NCBI RefSeq assembly: GCF_009689005.1
Contig: NZ_AP021879.1
Coordinates: 372,001-436,000, forward strand
DNA: 64,000 nt
Reading direction: 5' to 3'
Source of the DNA: Desulfosarcina ovata subsp. ovata
GTDB taxonomy: Bacteria > Desulfobacterota > Desulfobacteria > Desulfobacterales > Desulfosarcinaceae
The translations under genes were made by a program, and so were the position numbers. The notes beneath the pieces were generated by a model, which was not told the DNA's origin, made no database searches, and saw nothing but the letters and a program-made list of their open reading frames with translations. Each line of letters begins with the position of its first letter. The stretch's first letter is position 1. Below, piece by piece: positions 45,002 to 54,268 of this stretch.

Positions 45002-45886
45002 ATGGAATATTTTTTGGAAGTTCTCATCAACGGAGTCCTGACCGGTGGGTTGTACGGAGTGACCGCCATTGGCTTGACCCTGATTTTTGGCGTGATCAAG
45101 GTGATCAATTTCGCCCATGGCACCTACCTGATGATCGCCATGTATGCCGCCTACGGCGTCTGTGTCGGGTTCGGCATGGATCCCTATCTGTCGATGATCC
45201 TTATTGTTCCATTTTCTTTTGCGGTCGGTTACGTCTCCCAGGTGGTTTTCGTGACCCCCTGTCTCAAAGCCGAAAAGGATGTGCGCGAGCCGGTCAGCGT
45301 GCTGCTTCTGACCGCCGGTCTGTGGATCTTCGTCAACAATCTTTTCCTGATGCTGTTCGGTGCGAATTTCCGCTCGCTTCAGACCCCGTACAGCGGCGCC
45401 GTGTTTGAAATCGGCAATATGATGATCAGCCGGACGCTGTTGTATGCGTTCTGTTTCAGCGTCCTGACCACGGCCCTGCTAACCGTTTTCCTGAAAAAAA
45501 CCAATATGGGGCGGGCGATCCGTGCTGTGGGCCAGGACCGCGAAGCCGCCGGACTGATGGGGATCAACATCTTCAAGGTTTACAATGTGGCCTTCGGCAT
45601 CGGTATCGCCACCCTCGGTGTGGCCGGTGCCATCATCATTCCGATGTTTTATGTGCATCCCTTTGCCGGCGATGTGTATGACATGCGTGATTTTGTGATT
45701 GTTGTCCTGGGGGGGCTGGGCAGCGTTCCGGGCGCGCTTCTCGGCGGCATTATTGTCGGTGTGGTGGAGTCCTTTGCCGGTGAGTATCTGAATATGTCCT
45801 GGGCGGCGGGGATTATCTATATCATCTTCCTGCTGACCCTGTTTTTGCGTCCCCAGGGAATATTCGGCTTCGAGAAAGACTCGTGA
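45002..45886 (+). CDS. livH: Liv-type ABC transporter permease LivH
   Basis: 294 aa from ATG 45002 (GAAAGG box; the ATG at 44984 lacks one). About eight membrane segments. GGLYGVTAIGLTLIFGVIKVINFAHG and the cytoplasmic loop GRAIRAVGQDREAAGLMGIN are LivH hallmarks. Confidence 0.93.
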   Translation: MEYFLEVLINGVLTGGLYGVTAIGLTLIFGVIKVINFAHGTYLMIAMYAAYGVCVGFGMDPYLSMILIVPFSFAVGYVSQVVFVTPCLKAEKDVREPVSVLLLTAGLWIFVNNLFLMLFGANFRSLQTPYSGAVFEIGNMMISRTLLYAFCFSVLTTALLTVFLKKTNMGRAIRAVGQDREAAGLMGINIFKVYNVAFGIGIATLGVAGAIIIPMFYVHPFAGDVYDMRDFVIVVLGGLGSVPGALLGGIIVGVVESFAGEYLNMSWAAGIIYIIFLLTLFLRPQGIFGFEKDS

Positions 45887-45909
45887 AAAGGAGAAGGAGT
45901 CCTAAAACC

Positions 45910-46947
45910 ATGAAAGACGAACCCGGCGTCGGGCTTTCCCGGCTGAAGAGCCCCAACTGGTATCTTCCCATTCTGATGCTGGTCCTATTGATCGGCAACC
46001 CCCTGGTCCTTGACAGCACCACCTACATCCAGGTGTCCATCCTGGTGCTCTGGTACGCCTGCCTCACCGCCAGTTGGAATTTTGTCGGTGGATTCGCCGG
46101 GGTGCTGCCCTTGGGGCATGCCGCATTTGCCGGCATCGGCGCCTATACCTCGACCCTCCTGTTCATGAACTGGGGAATCACGCCCTGGATCGGCATGCTG
46201 GTCGGCGGGGTGCTGGCCGTTCTGGCCGCACTGGTCATCGGTATACCCACCTTCAAGCTGCATGGCGCCTACTATGCGCTCAGTTCCATCGCCGTGGTGG
46301 AGATCATCAGGATCATCACGGAGAACACTCAGTCGATTTTCGGCATCCAGGTCAACGGCACCCAGGGCCTTCTGGTTCCGCTCAAAGGGCATGCACCCCT
46401 TTATTTCCAGTTCGGTGAAAAAATCTACTTTTACTACATCATCCTGGCCATCCTGATCCTGATTGTCACCATTGCCTATAAAATCAACAATTCCAAGCTG
46501 GGCTACTATCTGGTGGCCGGCGGCGAGGATCAGGAAGCGGCCGAATCACTGGGCATTAACGTCACGCGCTGCAAATTAATCGCACTTTCGCTGAGTGCCT
46601 TTTTCACGGCCATTGCGGGCACCTTTTACGCCCAGTTGGTGCTGTATATTTTTCCTCAGGGCATCATGGCCCTCAATCTCTCCTTCGAGATCGCATTTAT
46701 TGCCATTATCGGCGGGCGGGGGACCCTGCTCGGACCGGTGATCGGTGCCATGATCCTGGTGCCGATCGGTGAAATTTCCCGGATTTATCTTTCGGGAAGC
46801 CGCTTTCTGGGCATCCACCTCATGATGTACGGTGCCATCATCGTTGTTGCCATGCTCTATAAACCCCAGGGAATGATGGGCAGTTTCGAAAAGTGGTACT
46901 GGATGCTGGTCGACAAACTGGGCGGCAAAAGCCCTAACGCCGGATAA
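45910..46947 (+). CDS. livM: Liv-type ABC transporter permease LivM
   Basis: 345 aa from ATG 45910 (AAGGAG 10 nt before); a GTG overlapping the livH stop is a weaker option. Membrane segments and LSWNFVGGFAG-type (here ASWNFVGGFAGVLPLGHAAFAGIGAY) and AGGEDQEAAESLGINVTRCKL coupling loop identify LivM. Confidence 0.93.
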   Translation: MKDEPGVGLSRLKSPNWYLPILMLVLLIGNPLVLDSTTYIQVSILVLWYACLTASWNFVGGFAGVLPLGHAAFAGIGAYTSTLLFMNWGITPWIGMLVGGVLAVLAALVIGIPTFKLHGAYYALSSIAVVEIIRIITENTQSIFGIQVNGTQGLLVPLKGHAPLYFQFGEKIYFYYIILAILILIVTIAYKINNSKLGYYLVAGGEDQEAAESLGINVTRCKLIALSLSAFFTAIAGTFYAQLVLYIFPQGIMALNLSFEIAFIAIIGGRGTLLGPVIGAMILVPIGEISRIYLSGSRFLGIHLMMYGAIIVVAMLYKPQGMMGSFEKWYWMLVDKLGGKSPNAG

Positions 46948-46959
46948 CGAGGAACCCCT

Positions 46960-47688
46960 ATGAGCGTGTTGGAAATTCAATCCTTATCAAAATCGTTTGG
47001 TGGCCTGATGGCGGTCAGCAAGTTCGATCTGACCATTGAGGCGGGGCAGACCATCGGGCTGATCGGACCCAATGGCGCCGGAAAGACGACCATTTTTAAC
47101 CTGATCACCGGTGCCTATACGCCGAGTGAGGGAACCATCCGCTTCGAGGGCCAGGAAATCAGCGGTCTGAAACCATGGGATATCTGCCTCAAGGGGATCG
47201 GACGAACGTTCCAGGTGGTGCGGCCATTTTTGAACCGTTCGGTGCTTTACAACGTCATGGTCGGTGCCTTTTCCCGGTGCGAGTCGAAGGCCCGGGCAAA
47301 AGCGGAGGCTCTCGACGTGCTGGCCTTCACCGGCATGCTGGCAAAAAAGGATATGCCGGCCAAAGGGCTGACCATTCCGGACCGCAAACGCCTGGAGATC
47401 GCCCGGGCGCTGGCGACCCGTCCGAAGCTGCTTTTGCTCGATGAAGTGATGGCCGGTCTCAATGACACCGAGACCCGGGAGGCCATCGAGCTGGTCCACC
47501 GGATGCTGGAAGAGAAGAAGATCGCCATTTTGATCATCGAGCACGTCATGGAGGTGATCATGTCGCTTTCGGATCGCATCGCGGTGCTGCATCACGGACA
47601 GAAGATCGCCGAAGGGACGCCCGACCAGGTGGCCAGGGATCCCAAGGTCATCGAAGCTTACTTGGGAGATGAATATGTCGCTGCTTGA
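46960..47688 (+). CDS. livG: Liv-type ABC transporter ATPase LivG
   Basis: 242 aa. Walker A GPNGAGKTT, IGRTFQVVRPF (Q-loop region), Walker B LLLLDEVMAGL. The ABC signature is replaced by PDRKRLEIARAL, a C-loop variant also seen in some other LivG proteins of this branch. 12 nt after livM. Confidence 0.92.
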   Translation: MSVLEIQSLSKSFGGLMAVSKFDLTIEAGQTIGLIGPNGAGKTTIFNLITGAYTPSEGTIRFEGQEISGLKPWDICLKGIGRTFQVVRPFLNRSVLYNVMVGAFSRCESKARAKAEALDVLAFTGMLAKKDMPAKGLTIPDRKRLEIARALATRPKLLLLDEVMAGLNDTETREAIELVHRMLEEKKIAILIIEHVMEVIMSLSDRIAVLHHGQKIAEGTPDQVARDPKVIEAYLGDEYVAA

Positions 47689-48385
47689 GATCAACAACAT
47701 CGATGTGTTTTACGGGCAGGTCCAGGTCCTGCACGACTTGTCCCTCAGCATCGATGACGATGAAATCGTCGTGATCATCGGGGCCAACAGTGCCGGCAAG
47801 AGCACGCTGATTAGAACCTTGTCCGGCCAGAACCCGGTGGCTGCCGGTCATATCCGCTTTGGCGGTCAGGCCATCGAAAACCGGCCGTCGCACGAGATCG
47901 TGGAAGCCGGAATCGTCCAGATTCCCGAGGGACGACGCCTCTTCCCGTTCATGACCGTGGAAGAGAACCTCATGCTCGGCGCCTACAACTCCAGGGCCAT
48001 GCCGGAACTGAAACAGACCCTGCAAGAGGTCCTGGAGCTGTTCCCCCGGCTTGCCGAAAGACGGCATCAACTTGCCCGGACGATGAGCGGCGGGGAACAG
48101 CAGATGGTGGCCATTGCCCGGGGGTTGATGGCCAAACCGAAACTGCTGATGTTCGACGAGCCTTCCCTGGGCCTGGCGCCCCTTCTGGTCAAGGAAGTCT
48201 TCAACATCATCCCCAAGGTGCGTGAGCAGAAGATTCCGGTGCTTCTGGTCGAGCAGAACGTCAAGCAGTCCCTGGCACTTTGCGACCGGGGGTACGTGCT
48301 GGAAAACGGCAGGATGGTCATCCAGGGCAGCGGCGAGGAACTGCTCAGGAACAAGGATATTAAAAAGGCTTACCTGGGGGCTTGA
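47675..48385 (+). CDS. livF: Liv-type ABC transporter ATPase LivF
   Basis: 236 aa from ATG 47675 (GGGAG 6 nt before); overlaps livG by 14 nt. Walker A GANSAGKST, RRLFPFMTVEENLMLGAY, signature MSGGEQQMVAIARGL, Walker B LLMFDEPSLGLAP: typical LivF. Confidence 0.94.
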   Translation: MSLLEINNIDVFYGQVQVLHDLSLSIDDDEIVVIIGANSAGKSTLIRTLSGQNPVAAGHIRFGGQAIENRPSHEIVEAGIVQIPEGRRLFPFMTVEENLMLGAYNSRAMPELKQTLQEVLELFPRLAERRHQLARTMSGGEQQMVAIARGLMAKPKLLMFDEPSLGLAPLLVKEVFNIIPKVREQKIPVLLVEQNVKQSLALCDRGYVLENGRMVIQGSGEELLRNKDIKKAYLGA

Positions 48386-48438
48386 AAGTACTATCTGCCG
48401 TCCATCCACAAGTGGTCGATGATCCTGTTTCTTGACAG

Positions 48439-48451
48439 ACACGATCCGTGT
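48439..48451. promoter_or_regulatory. Short palindrome next to a TTGACA box upstream of the SDR gene
   Basis: ACACG-ATC-CGTGT, starting 1 nt after a TTGACA (48432-48437). Possibly an operator within a weak promoter; no convincing -10 is seen. Confidence 0.3.
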
Positions 48452-48496
48452 TTACATCTATTTTGCTGACGGACGCAACCTTGTCCGACAAACGAC

Positions 48497-48536
48497 TTAG
48501 GATCGGGGATGAAATTAATTTCATCCCCGATCCTAA
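48497..48536. repeat. Perfect 40-bp palindrome (GGATCGGGGAT family)
   Basis: TTAGGATCGGGGATGAAATT followed directly by its exact reverse complement. It ends 2 nt before the ribosome-binding site of the SDR gene. A transcript would form a 20-bp hairpin, so it could attenuate or protect the SDR mRNA; or it is a mobile-element relic. Confidence 0.9.
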
Positions 48537-48548
48537 ACGGGAGAGACG

Positions 48549-49340
48549 ATGGGAAAATTATCTGGGAAAGTGGCCATTGTTACCGGCGCGGCAATGGGCA
48601 ACGGCGAGGGCATGGCCCGGGTGATGGCCCGGCACGGCGCCCATGTCGCCTTATGGGACCGGTCAGACAGCGTGTTTGCCACGGCCCGGGCCATGCAGGA
48701 TGAAGGCCTGTCGGCAAAACCATACAAGGTGGATGTCACCCGGTTTGAGGCCTGTTGTGAGGCGACCGATGCGATCCTCCAGGCCAACGGGCGGATCGAC
48801 ATCCTCTGCAACAATGCCGGTGTGGCCCGGCTGGCCAATTTTCTAGAAATGGACGACAATCTGCGGGACTTTCATTTCAGCGTCAATATCATCGGGGGCT
48901 GGAACGCCACCAAGGCCGTGTTGCCATCCATGAAGGCGCGCCGCTACGGAAAGATTGTCAATATGTCTTCGGTAACCGGACCCATGGTCGTCGATGAAGG
49001 GATGAGCGCCTATGCGACCTCCAAGGCGGCGATTATCGGATTTACCAAGGCCCTGGCCCGAGACATGGCGAAATACGGTATTAATGTCAACGCCATCTGC
49101 CCGGGATATATTCTTACCCCCATGGTGGAACATACGGCCCGTGAATCCAATCCTTCCGATCCGCAACGCGTGATTGCGGGCATTGCCGCCGGCGTTCCCC
49201 TGGGGCGTCTGGGTACACCGGCCGAAATCGGAGAACTGGCCGCGTTTCTTGCCAGTGACGAAGCCAGCTATATTACCGGGACCCAGATTGTCATTGACGG
49301 CGGCAGTACCCTGCCGGAAACGATGACAGTGGGTGCATGA
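48549..49340 (+). CDS. Short-chain dehydrogenase/reductase
   Basis: 263-aa classical SDR: TGAAMGNGEGMA dinucleotide loop, NNAG, catalytic Ser in NMSSVTG, Y-x3-K in YATSKAA, and C-terminal GTQIVIDGGSTLPE. An acidic-type second strand end (LWDRSD) favours NAD(H). GGGAGAG box 5 nt before the ATG. Substrate unknown; likely an alcohol or 3-oxo intermediate of the surrounding catabolic series. Last high-G+C gene before the A+T-rich block. Confidence 0.9.
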   Translation: MGKLSGKVAIVTGAAMGNGEGMARVMARHGAHVALWDRSDSVFATARAMQDEGLSAKPYKVDVTRFEACCEATDAILQANGRIDILCNNAGVARLANFLEMDDNLRDFHFSVNIIGGWNATKAVLPSMKARRYGKIVNMSSVTGPMVVDEGMSAYATSKAAIIGFTKALARDMAKYGINVNAICPGYILTPMVEHTARESNPSDPQRVIAGIAAGVPLGRLGTPAEIGELAAFLASDEASYITGTQIVIDGGSTLPETMTVGA

Positions 49341-49466
49341 AGACGGTTTGCATCGGGCTCCGGTAGCCTGCCTGTTGATTGCTTCCTGAAAAGCGAGTGG
49401 TTAAGAAAAAGATTAACGCGCCCGGTCTGGGAGAAACGCTGGAGTGAACACAACAGATTTACAACC

Positions 49467-49501
49467 CAAAGCAAAGCAAAGCAAAGCAAAGCAAAGCAAA
49501 G
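49467..49501 (+). repeat. Seven tandem CAAAG pentamers at a ribosome-binding site
   Basis: 35 bp of perfect CAAAG units that run directly into the AAAGGAG box (49498-49504) of the next gene. Slippage here would change the leader length in 5-nt steps without changing the box-to-ATG distance. Confidence 0.92.
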
Positions 49502-49510
49502 GAGAGAAAG

Positions 49511-50572
49511 ATGAGAAGACTAAGTTTTGTGTATTGTATTGTTATTCTGTCGATCAGTTTTATGGTGACCAATTTAACAACTGTTACAGCGGAGGCTTGG
49601 TCAAATTTCAAAGTTTATAATTTCGATAGCGGCAAGCCCGTAAAGGTTGATATCAGTCCAGCTGAAAAAGCAAGCAAGCCGTGGAAATTATATGCGTTAC
49701 TTCCCCACATGAAGGATGGCTATTGGGTTTCTGTCAATTACGGACTGGTTGAGGAAGCAAAACGTCTGGGTGTAAAATTGACGATACTTCAAGCCGGCGG
49801 CTATAGCGAAATGGCAAAGCAAGTAAATCAATATGATGATTGTTTGTCTACTAACCCAGATGCAATTCTTATCGCTCCGATCGCGGAGTCTGGACTTGCA
49901 GCTAAAATAGAAAAAACAGCAAAGACTGGATTGGTACAGATAGGTTTTGTGAATCCGATAAAAACAGCGCCAGTGACCTCTAAAATATTTGTTGATTATG
50001 CTACCAAAGGCCGACAGACAGGTGAATATTTAGCCAAGCTTTTTGTTGAAAGAAAAGGGAAAGTTGTCGCATTTCCTGGCCCTCAGGGTTCAGGATGGGC
50101 CGAGGCGTATTTAAACGGGTTCCATGAAGCGCTTGAAGGCAGTACGGTGGACATTTTGGCAGATAAATTCGGCCCGGCTGGTGTAGCGGAATCATTGATA
50201 CTTGTAGAAGATTCGTTACAAGCATACCCACAGATGAATGCAATTTGGGGTGGAGCGCCAGCGGCAGAAGCCGCTATTGGCGCGGTGGAGGAAGCGGGTA
50301 AAGAAAAAGATATGGTTATCATTTCATCTTATGAAAATCAAACAATGGTGGACTTTTTAAAAGAAGATAAAATCACAGCATTTGCTACAGAGTTTCCCGT
50401 TATGCAAGGAAGAATAGCGGTCAGTATGGCTGTTAAGGCCTTGGAGAAAAAGAAGATCCCAGCATATATGGAAATTATCCCACAGATGGCCACCATGGAT
50501 AATATAGAGGATATTGATTTGACGACTGTTTTAGCTCCACCAGGATATAGGCCGGTATTTTCGGTGGATTGA
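49511..50572 (+). CDS. TorT-like periplasmic substrate-binding protein
   Basis: 353 aa with a signal peptide (about 1-27, cleavage near TAEA). WKLYALLPHMKDGYWVSVNYGLVEEAKRLGV and ILQAGGYSEMAKQVNQYDDCL match the TorT/sugar-binding type I group. Together with the Rbs-type ATPase and permeases downstream it probably forms an importer rather than a TorS partner. Base composition is visibly A+T rich compared with the genes before it. Confidence 0.82.
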   Translation: MRRLSFVYCIVILSISFMVTNLTTVTAEAWSNFKVYNFDSGKPVKVDISPAEKASKPWKLYALLPHMKDGYWVSVNYGLVEEAKRLGVKLTILQAGGYSEMAKQVNQYDDCLSTNPDAILIAPIAESGLAAKIEKTAKTGLVQIGFVNPIKTAPVTSKIFVDYATKGRQTGEYLAKLFVERKGKVVAFPGPQGSGWAEAYLNGFHEALEGSTVDILADKFGPAGVAESLILVEDSLQAYPQMNAIWGGAPAAEAAIGAVEEAGKEKDMVIISSYENQTMVDFLKEDKITAFATEFPVMQGRIAVSMAVKALEKKKIPAYMEIIPQMATMDNIEDIDLTTVLAPPGYRPVFSVD

Positions 50573-50730
50573 ATACCGTTGAATAGTGTCACAAATGCAA
50601 GCAAATGTGATTTTCAAAGCAACCGAGCACCTGCAGCTTTCAGTTGAAATAGGCTTCGAATGTAGCCCCCTTTGGCACTGATTACCTGTGTCACTTACGA
50701 CAATAGAATCGGATTTGCCTTAGTAACTAT

Positions 50731-50755
50731 CCCGCCGCTGTCGGCTGTCGGCGGG
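50731..50755. terminator. GC hairpin between binding-protein and ATPase genes
   Basis: CCCGCCG/CGGCGGG, 7 bp perfect stem with an 11-nt loop, no clean T-run. Could partly terminate after the highly expressed binding protein. The rest of the 276-nt gap is featureless. Confidence 0.5.
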
Positions 50756-50848
50756 GTAGCTTACTTTACCATTATTATCAGACTGATTTTTGGTGTGGTT
50801 AGATATAGTTTGCAATGACGGCCAAGATAACCAAAGAATACCTGACTC

Positions 50849-52330
50849 ATGATAAAATTAAAGAACATAACGAAAACATTTCCGGGTGTAAAAGCTTTAA
50901 ACGATGTTGACTTCGAGGTGAACCCGGGTGAAATACATGTCCTTTTTGGTGAAAATGGAGCTGGAAAGTCGACATTGGTTAATATCATCGTTGGGAATCT
51001 CGCGCCTGACTCAGGTACGTATCAAATTAATGGTCAAAAAATCGATTGCTTATCTCCTAAAGTTGCCAGACTTCTAGGTATTTCTGCTGTCTCCCAAGAA
51101 TTCAGCCTGGCACCTTCATTAAGTGTGTTAGATAATCTTTTCCTTGGAAGGGAGCCCACTCGATGGGGCATCACTAATAAAAAGGTAATGGTCCAACGGG
51201 CATATAAAGTTCTAAATGATATGAAAGTCAAATTGCCTCTTTTTGCTCCTGTTAATTCTCTATCCCGTGCTCAAAAACAGCAAGCTGAAATTGCAAAGGC
51301 CCTGATGCTTGATGCAAAAGTACTAATATTGGATGAGCCAACTGCCTCTTTGACTGATATTGAAGCAAAACGTGTCATCCAATTAGTCAAAGATTTACGC
51401 CAAAAATGTGTCGCCATAATTTATATTTCTCATAGAATGCGAGAGATAAGAGCCTTGGCGAATCGTGTGACAGTACTTAGGAATGGAGAGTCTGTCGGTA
51501 CCATTGAATCCGAAGAAATAACCGAAAATACATTAGTAGAAATGATGACAGGAAAGAAGGCTGGATCATTATTTCCTGACATTTCAATTCGCCCAGGAAG
51601 TTTGCGACTTAAAATCTCCGATATGAATTTTTCGAATGGAGGGGGATACAACATTTCTTTAAGCGTTCATTCCGGTGAGATCGTAGGGATAGCTGGTCTG
51701 GTAGGATGCGGAAAAGGTCGGATCGGTAGAGCTGTATTTGGATTGGAACCGATTAAATCGGGAAAAATTGAAATTAATGGGGAAACGGTCACTCAATTTT
51801 CCCCAAGGCGTATTATGCGTCTCGGAGCCTGTTATTTCCCTTCTGATAGGGTGTCTGAAGGACTATGCATGAATAGGCCGGTTCGAGAGAATATCACAAT
51901 GGCTACTCTCGATTCGGCAGCCTTTGTTGAAAGGGGTTTTATTAGATTGAACAATGAGAGTAACTCTTCTATGGTTTGTGCCGAACACCTTAAAGTTGAT
52001 TTGTCTAAATTAGAAACATCCGTTGAAAATTTATCGGGCGGTAATAGACAAAAGGTCCTGTTAGCACGAGGTTTTATTCGAGATATCGAATTGTTTATAT
52101 TTGATGAGCCGACAGTAGGTGTCGATATCAATGCTAAATCAGAAATCTATTTACTTATGAAAAGTTTGGTTGAACACGGTGCTGGTATTTTACTTATTTC
52201 TTCTGATCTTGAAGAGATTATTAAACTAAGCAATCGTATTTACACAATGCATAATGGATCGATTGTGGCAGAGCTAATGGATAATAATAAATCAGAAGAA
52301 AATATTTTGTCTTGCTTCTTTGGAAAATAA
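50849..52330 (+). CDS. Sugar-type ABC transporter ATPase (RbsA-like, two NBDs)
   Basis: 493 aa with two fused nucleotide-binding domains. NBD1: GENGAGKST, LSRAQKQQAEIAKAL, LILDEPTASL. NBD2: its Walker A is weak (GLVGCGKGRIG) as usual for this family, LSGGNRQKVLLARGF and FIFDEPTVGVD. A+T rich. The predicted partners are the TorT-like protein and the two permeases. Confidence 0.92.
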   Translation: MIKLKNITKTFPGVKALNDVDFEVNPGEIHVLFGENGAGKSTLVNIIVGNLAPDSGTYQINGQKIDCLSPKVARLLGISAVSQEFSLAPSLSVLDNLFLGREPTRWGITNKKVMVQRAYKVLNDMKVKLPLFAPVNSLSRAQKQQAEIAKALMLDAKVLILDEPTASLTDIEAKRVIQLVKDLRQKCVAIIYISHRMREIRALANRVTVLRNGESVGTIESEEITENTLVEMMTGKKAGSLFPDISIRPGSLRLKISDMNFSNGGGYNISLSVHSGEIVGIAGLVGCGKGRIGRAVFGLEPIKSGKIEINGETVTQFSPRRIMRLGACYFPSDRVSEGLCMNRPVRENITMATLDSAAFVERGFIRLNNESNSSMVCAEHLKVDLSKLETSVENLSGGNRQKVLLARGFIRDIELFIFDEPTVGVDINAKSEIYLLMKSLVEHGAGILLISSDLEEIIKLSNRIYTMHNGSIVAELMDNNKSEENILSCFFGK

Positions 52331-52355
52331 ATAGATGCAATGAAGTAGGAACATA

Positions 52356-53378
52356 ATGAAATTAAATATTAATAATAAAGCTTTATCATGGATAATGAAA
52401 GTTCGTATAGATCTTTTCTTTCTTCCTTTTGTTATATTTCTAATTGTTTTGCTAATGGTTTTTATTGAACCAAGATTTTTTTCACGTCTCAATATTTCAA
52501 ACGTATTGCGATATTTTTCAGCGTTATCCTTCACCGCACTTTGCCAGGGATTGGTGATGATTGTTGGAGGATTCGACCTTTCCGTTGGTTCGATAATGGC
52601 TATGGCATCCGTTGTTAGTGCAACAACCATGATTTCAATTCAATCCATTGTACCTGGCATGGTAGGTTTGCATATTTTATGTGGTGTCGGAGCTGGGATT
52701 ATCGCTGGTGCTTTAGCCGGATTGTTAAACGGTACTTTAGTATCCCAACTAAAAGTATCACCTTTTATTATTACTATGGGCACGATGTCCATAATTTCTG
52801 GCAGCGTCTATTTATATACGAAAGGAGCACCAATATATGGATTGCCTAAACTACTTATTGTGGAAATTGGTCGTGGCAGGATTTTAAATTTGCCTATATT
52901 ATTCTTTGTGGCATTGCTGGCCGTATTGATACTTTGGTTCATCATGGTAAAGACACCTTTTGGTCGTCACACATATGCTGTTGGGTCGAACCCGCGCGCG
53001 GCATATGAGTCAGGAATCAAACCTACCACCATTATACTGACAATATATACACTATCAGGTGTTTTATCAGCAGTGGCCGGATTAATTATCACTGCTAGAA
53101 TTGGATCTGGACAATCAGGTATAGGAAGCAATGCTGCAATTGAGTCTATTGCAGCCGCGGTTATTGGCGGGGTTTCATTGCGAGGTGGAATAGGCAGCAT
53201 TCCTAAAGTTGCTTTGGGAGCACTCTTTTTAGCTATCATTTCAAACACGCTCAATCTGGCACATATAGACAGTAAATATCAGACAATGGTGCTAGGATTT
53301 TTCTTGATTTTTGCTATTGCCATCGAGCGTTGGATAAGTGCTTTGTTTGTACGTGCTTTGTTCGGAGGTAAAGGATGA
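52356..53378 (+). CDS. Sugar-type ABC transporter permease (RbsC-like) 1
   Basis: 340 aa with about ten hydrophobic segments, GGFDLSVGSIMAMASV and AAAVIGGVSLRGGIGSIPKVALGALFLAIISN, the RbsC-family signatures. The stop overlaps the next ATG (ATGA) with a GGAGGT box, so it is coupled to the second permease. This copy is intact. Confidence 0.92.
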   Translation: MKLNINNKALSWIMKVRIDLFFLPFVIFLIVLLMVFIEPRFFSRLNISNVLRYFSALSFTALCQGLVMIVGGFDLSVGSIMAMASVVSATTMISIQSIVPGMVGLHILCGVGAGIIAGALAGLLNGTLVSQLKVSPFIITMGTMSIISGSVYLYTKGAPIYGLPKLLIVEIGRGRILNLPILFFVALLAVLILWFIMVKTPFGRHTYAVGSNPRAAYESGIKPTTIILTIYTLSGVLSAVAGLIITARIGSGQSGIGSNAAIESIAAAVIGGVSLRGGIGSIPKVALGALFLAIISNTLNLAHIDSKYQTMVLGFFLIFAIAIERWISALFVRALFGGKG

Positions 53379-54268
53379 ATAGTGCTCTATATAAAATTAT
53401 TCATAATTCACGACGATTCGAAATTGCTATGTTTATGGGAATAGCATTATTACTAATCGGATTTGCGATGAAGGAACCCACGGTTCTGTCCACTACCAAT
53501 ATTCTCAATGTTTTGTCGCAGACAAGCTACCTGGCAATTTTCGCCTGTGCTCAGTCAATTGTTATACTTGTGCGAGGATTTGACCTGTCATTGGGAACTA
53601 CGGTCTCCGTAGTCAGTCTCTTTACGGCTCTGGTAATGGTTTCCTTAGGCGCATTTTCTATCCCAATGGGGATAGCAGCAGGCCTCCTTGCCGGTAGTAT
53701 CATAGGCTTTTTTAATGGTTATTGTGTCGCGATTCTGGAGATTAACCCATTTATCGTTACCTTGGGTACTTACAATATATTGTTAGCGGTAAGCTCAACT
53801 ATAACCGGTGGGTTCCCGGTTACAGGTCTTCCAACTATATTTCCAAAATTATTTTCCGAGATTTCTATTATAGGAATACCCATTGCCGTTATTATTGCAG
53901 TTTTAATCATAGTTACCTTAGAATATTTGCTTCTTAATACGGTCTTCGGAAGGAATCTTTATCTAATCGGATCGAATCCGCGAGCAGCACATATTGCTGG
54001 AATAAGTTATAAATTTAATTCTATTGTTGCTTATATTCTATGTTCATTTTTAATTGCAATTGGTGCAATATTATTAACCGCTCGCACAGGGTCTGGAGAA
54101 CCCAATTTGGGTAGTCAATTAACCTTGCAGACAATTGCAGCTGCAGTTATTGGCGGCATGAGTCTTCGTGGAGGAGAAGGCAGTATGATGGCACCTGTTT
54201 TGGGAGCCTGTAAGCGTTCACGGGGTATATTGGGCGCTCAATCCGGCGCACTTTTTTCGCTCCGCTAA
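53375..54268 (+). pseudogene. RbsC-like permease 2, 5' part, interrupted by IS66-family element
   Basis: The permease sequence is normal up to GGEGSMMAPVLGA (about codon 278, base 54209). The IS left end then begins at 54210, and the last ~20 codons of this open frame (to 54268) read into the element. The missing C-terminus is found on the other side of the element at 55797. The transporter would need this subunit or would have to use a homodimer of permease 1, so the importer may be inactive or altered. Confidence 0.88.
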
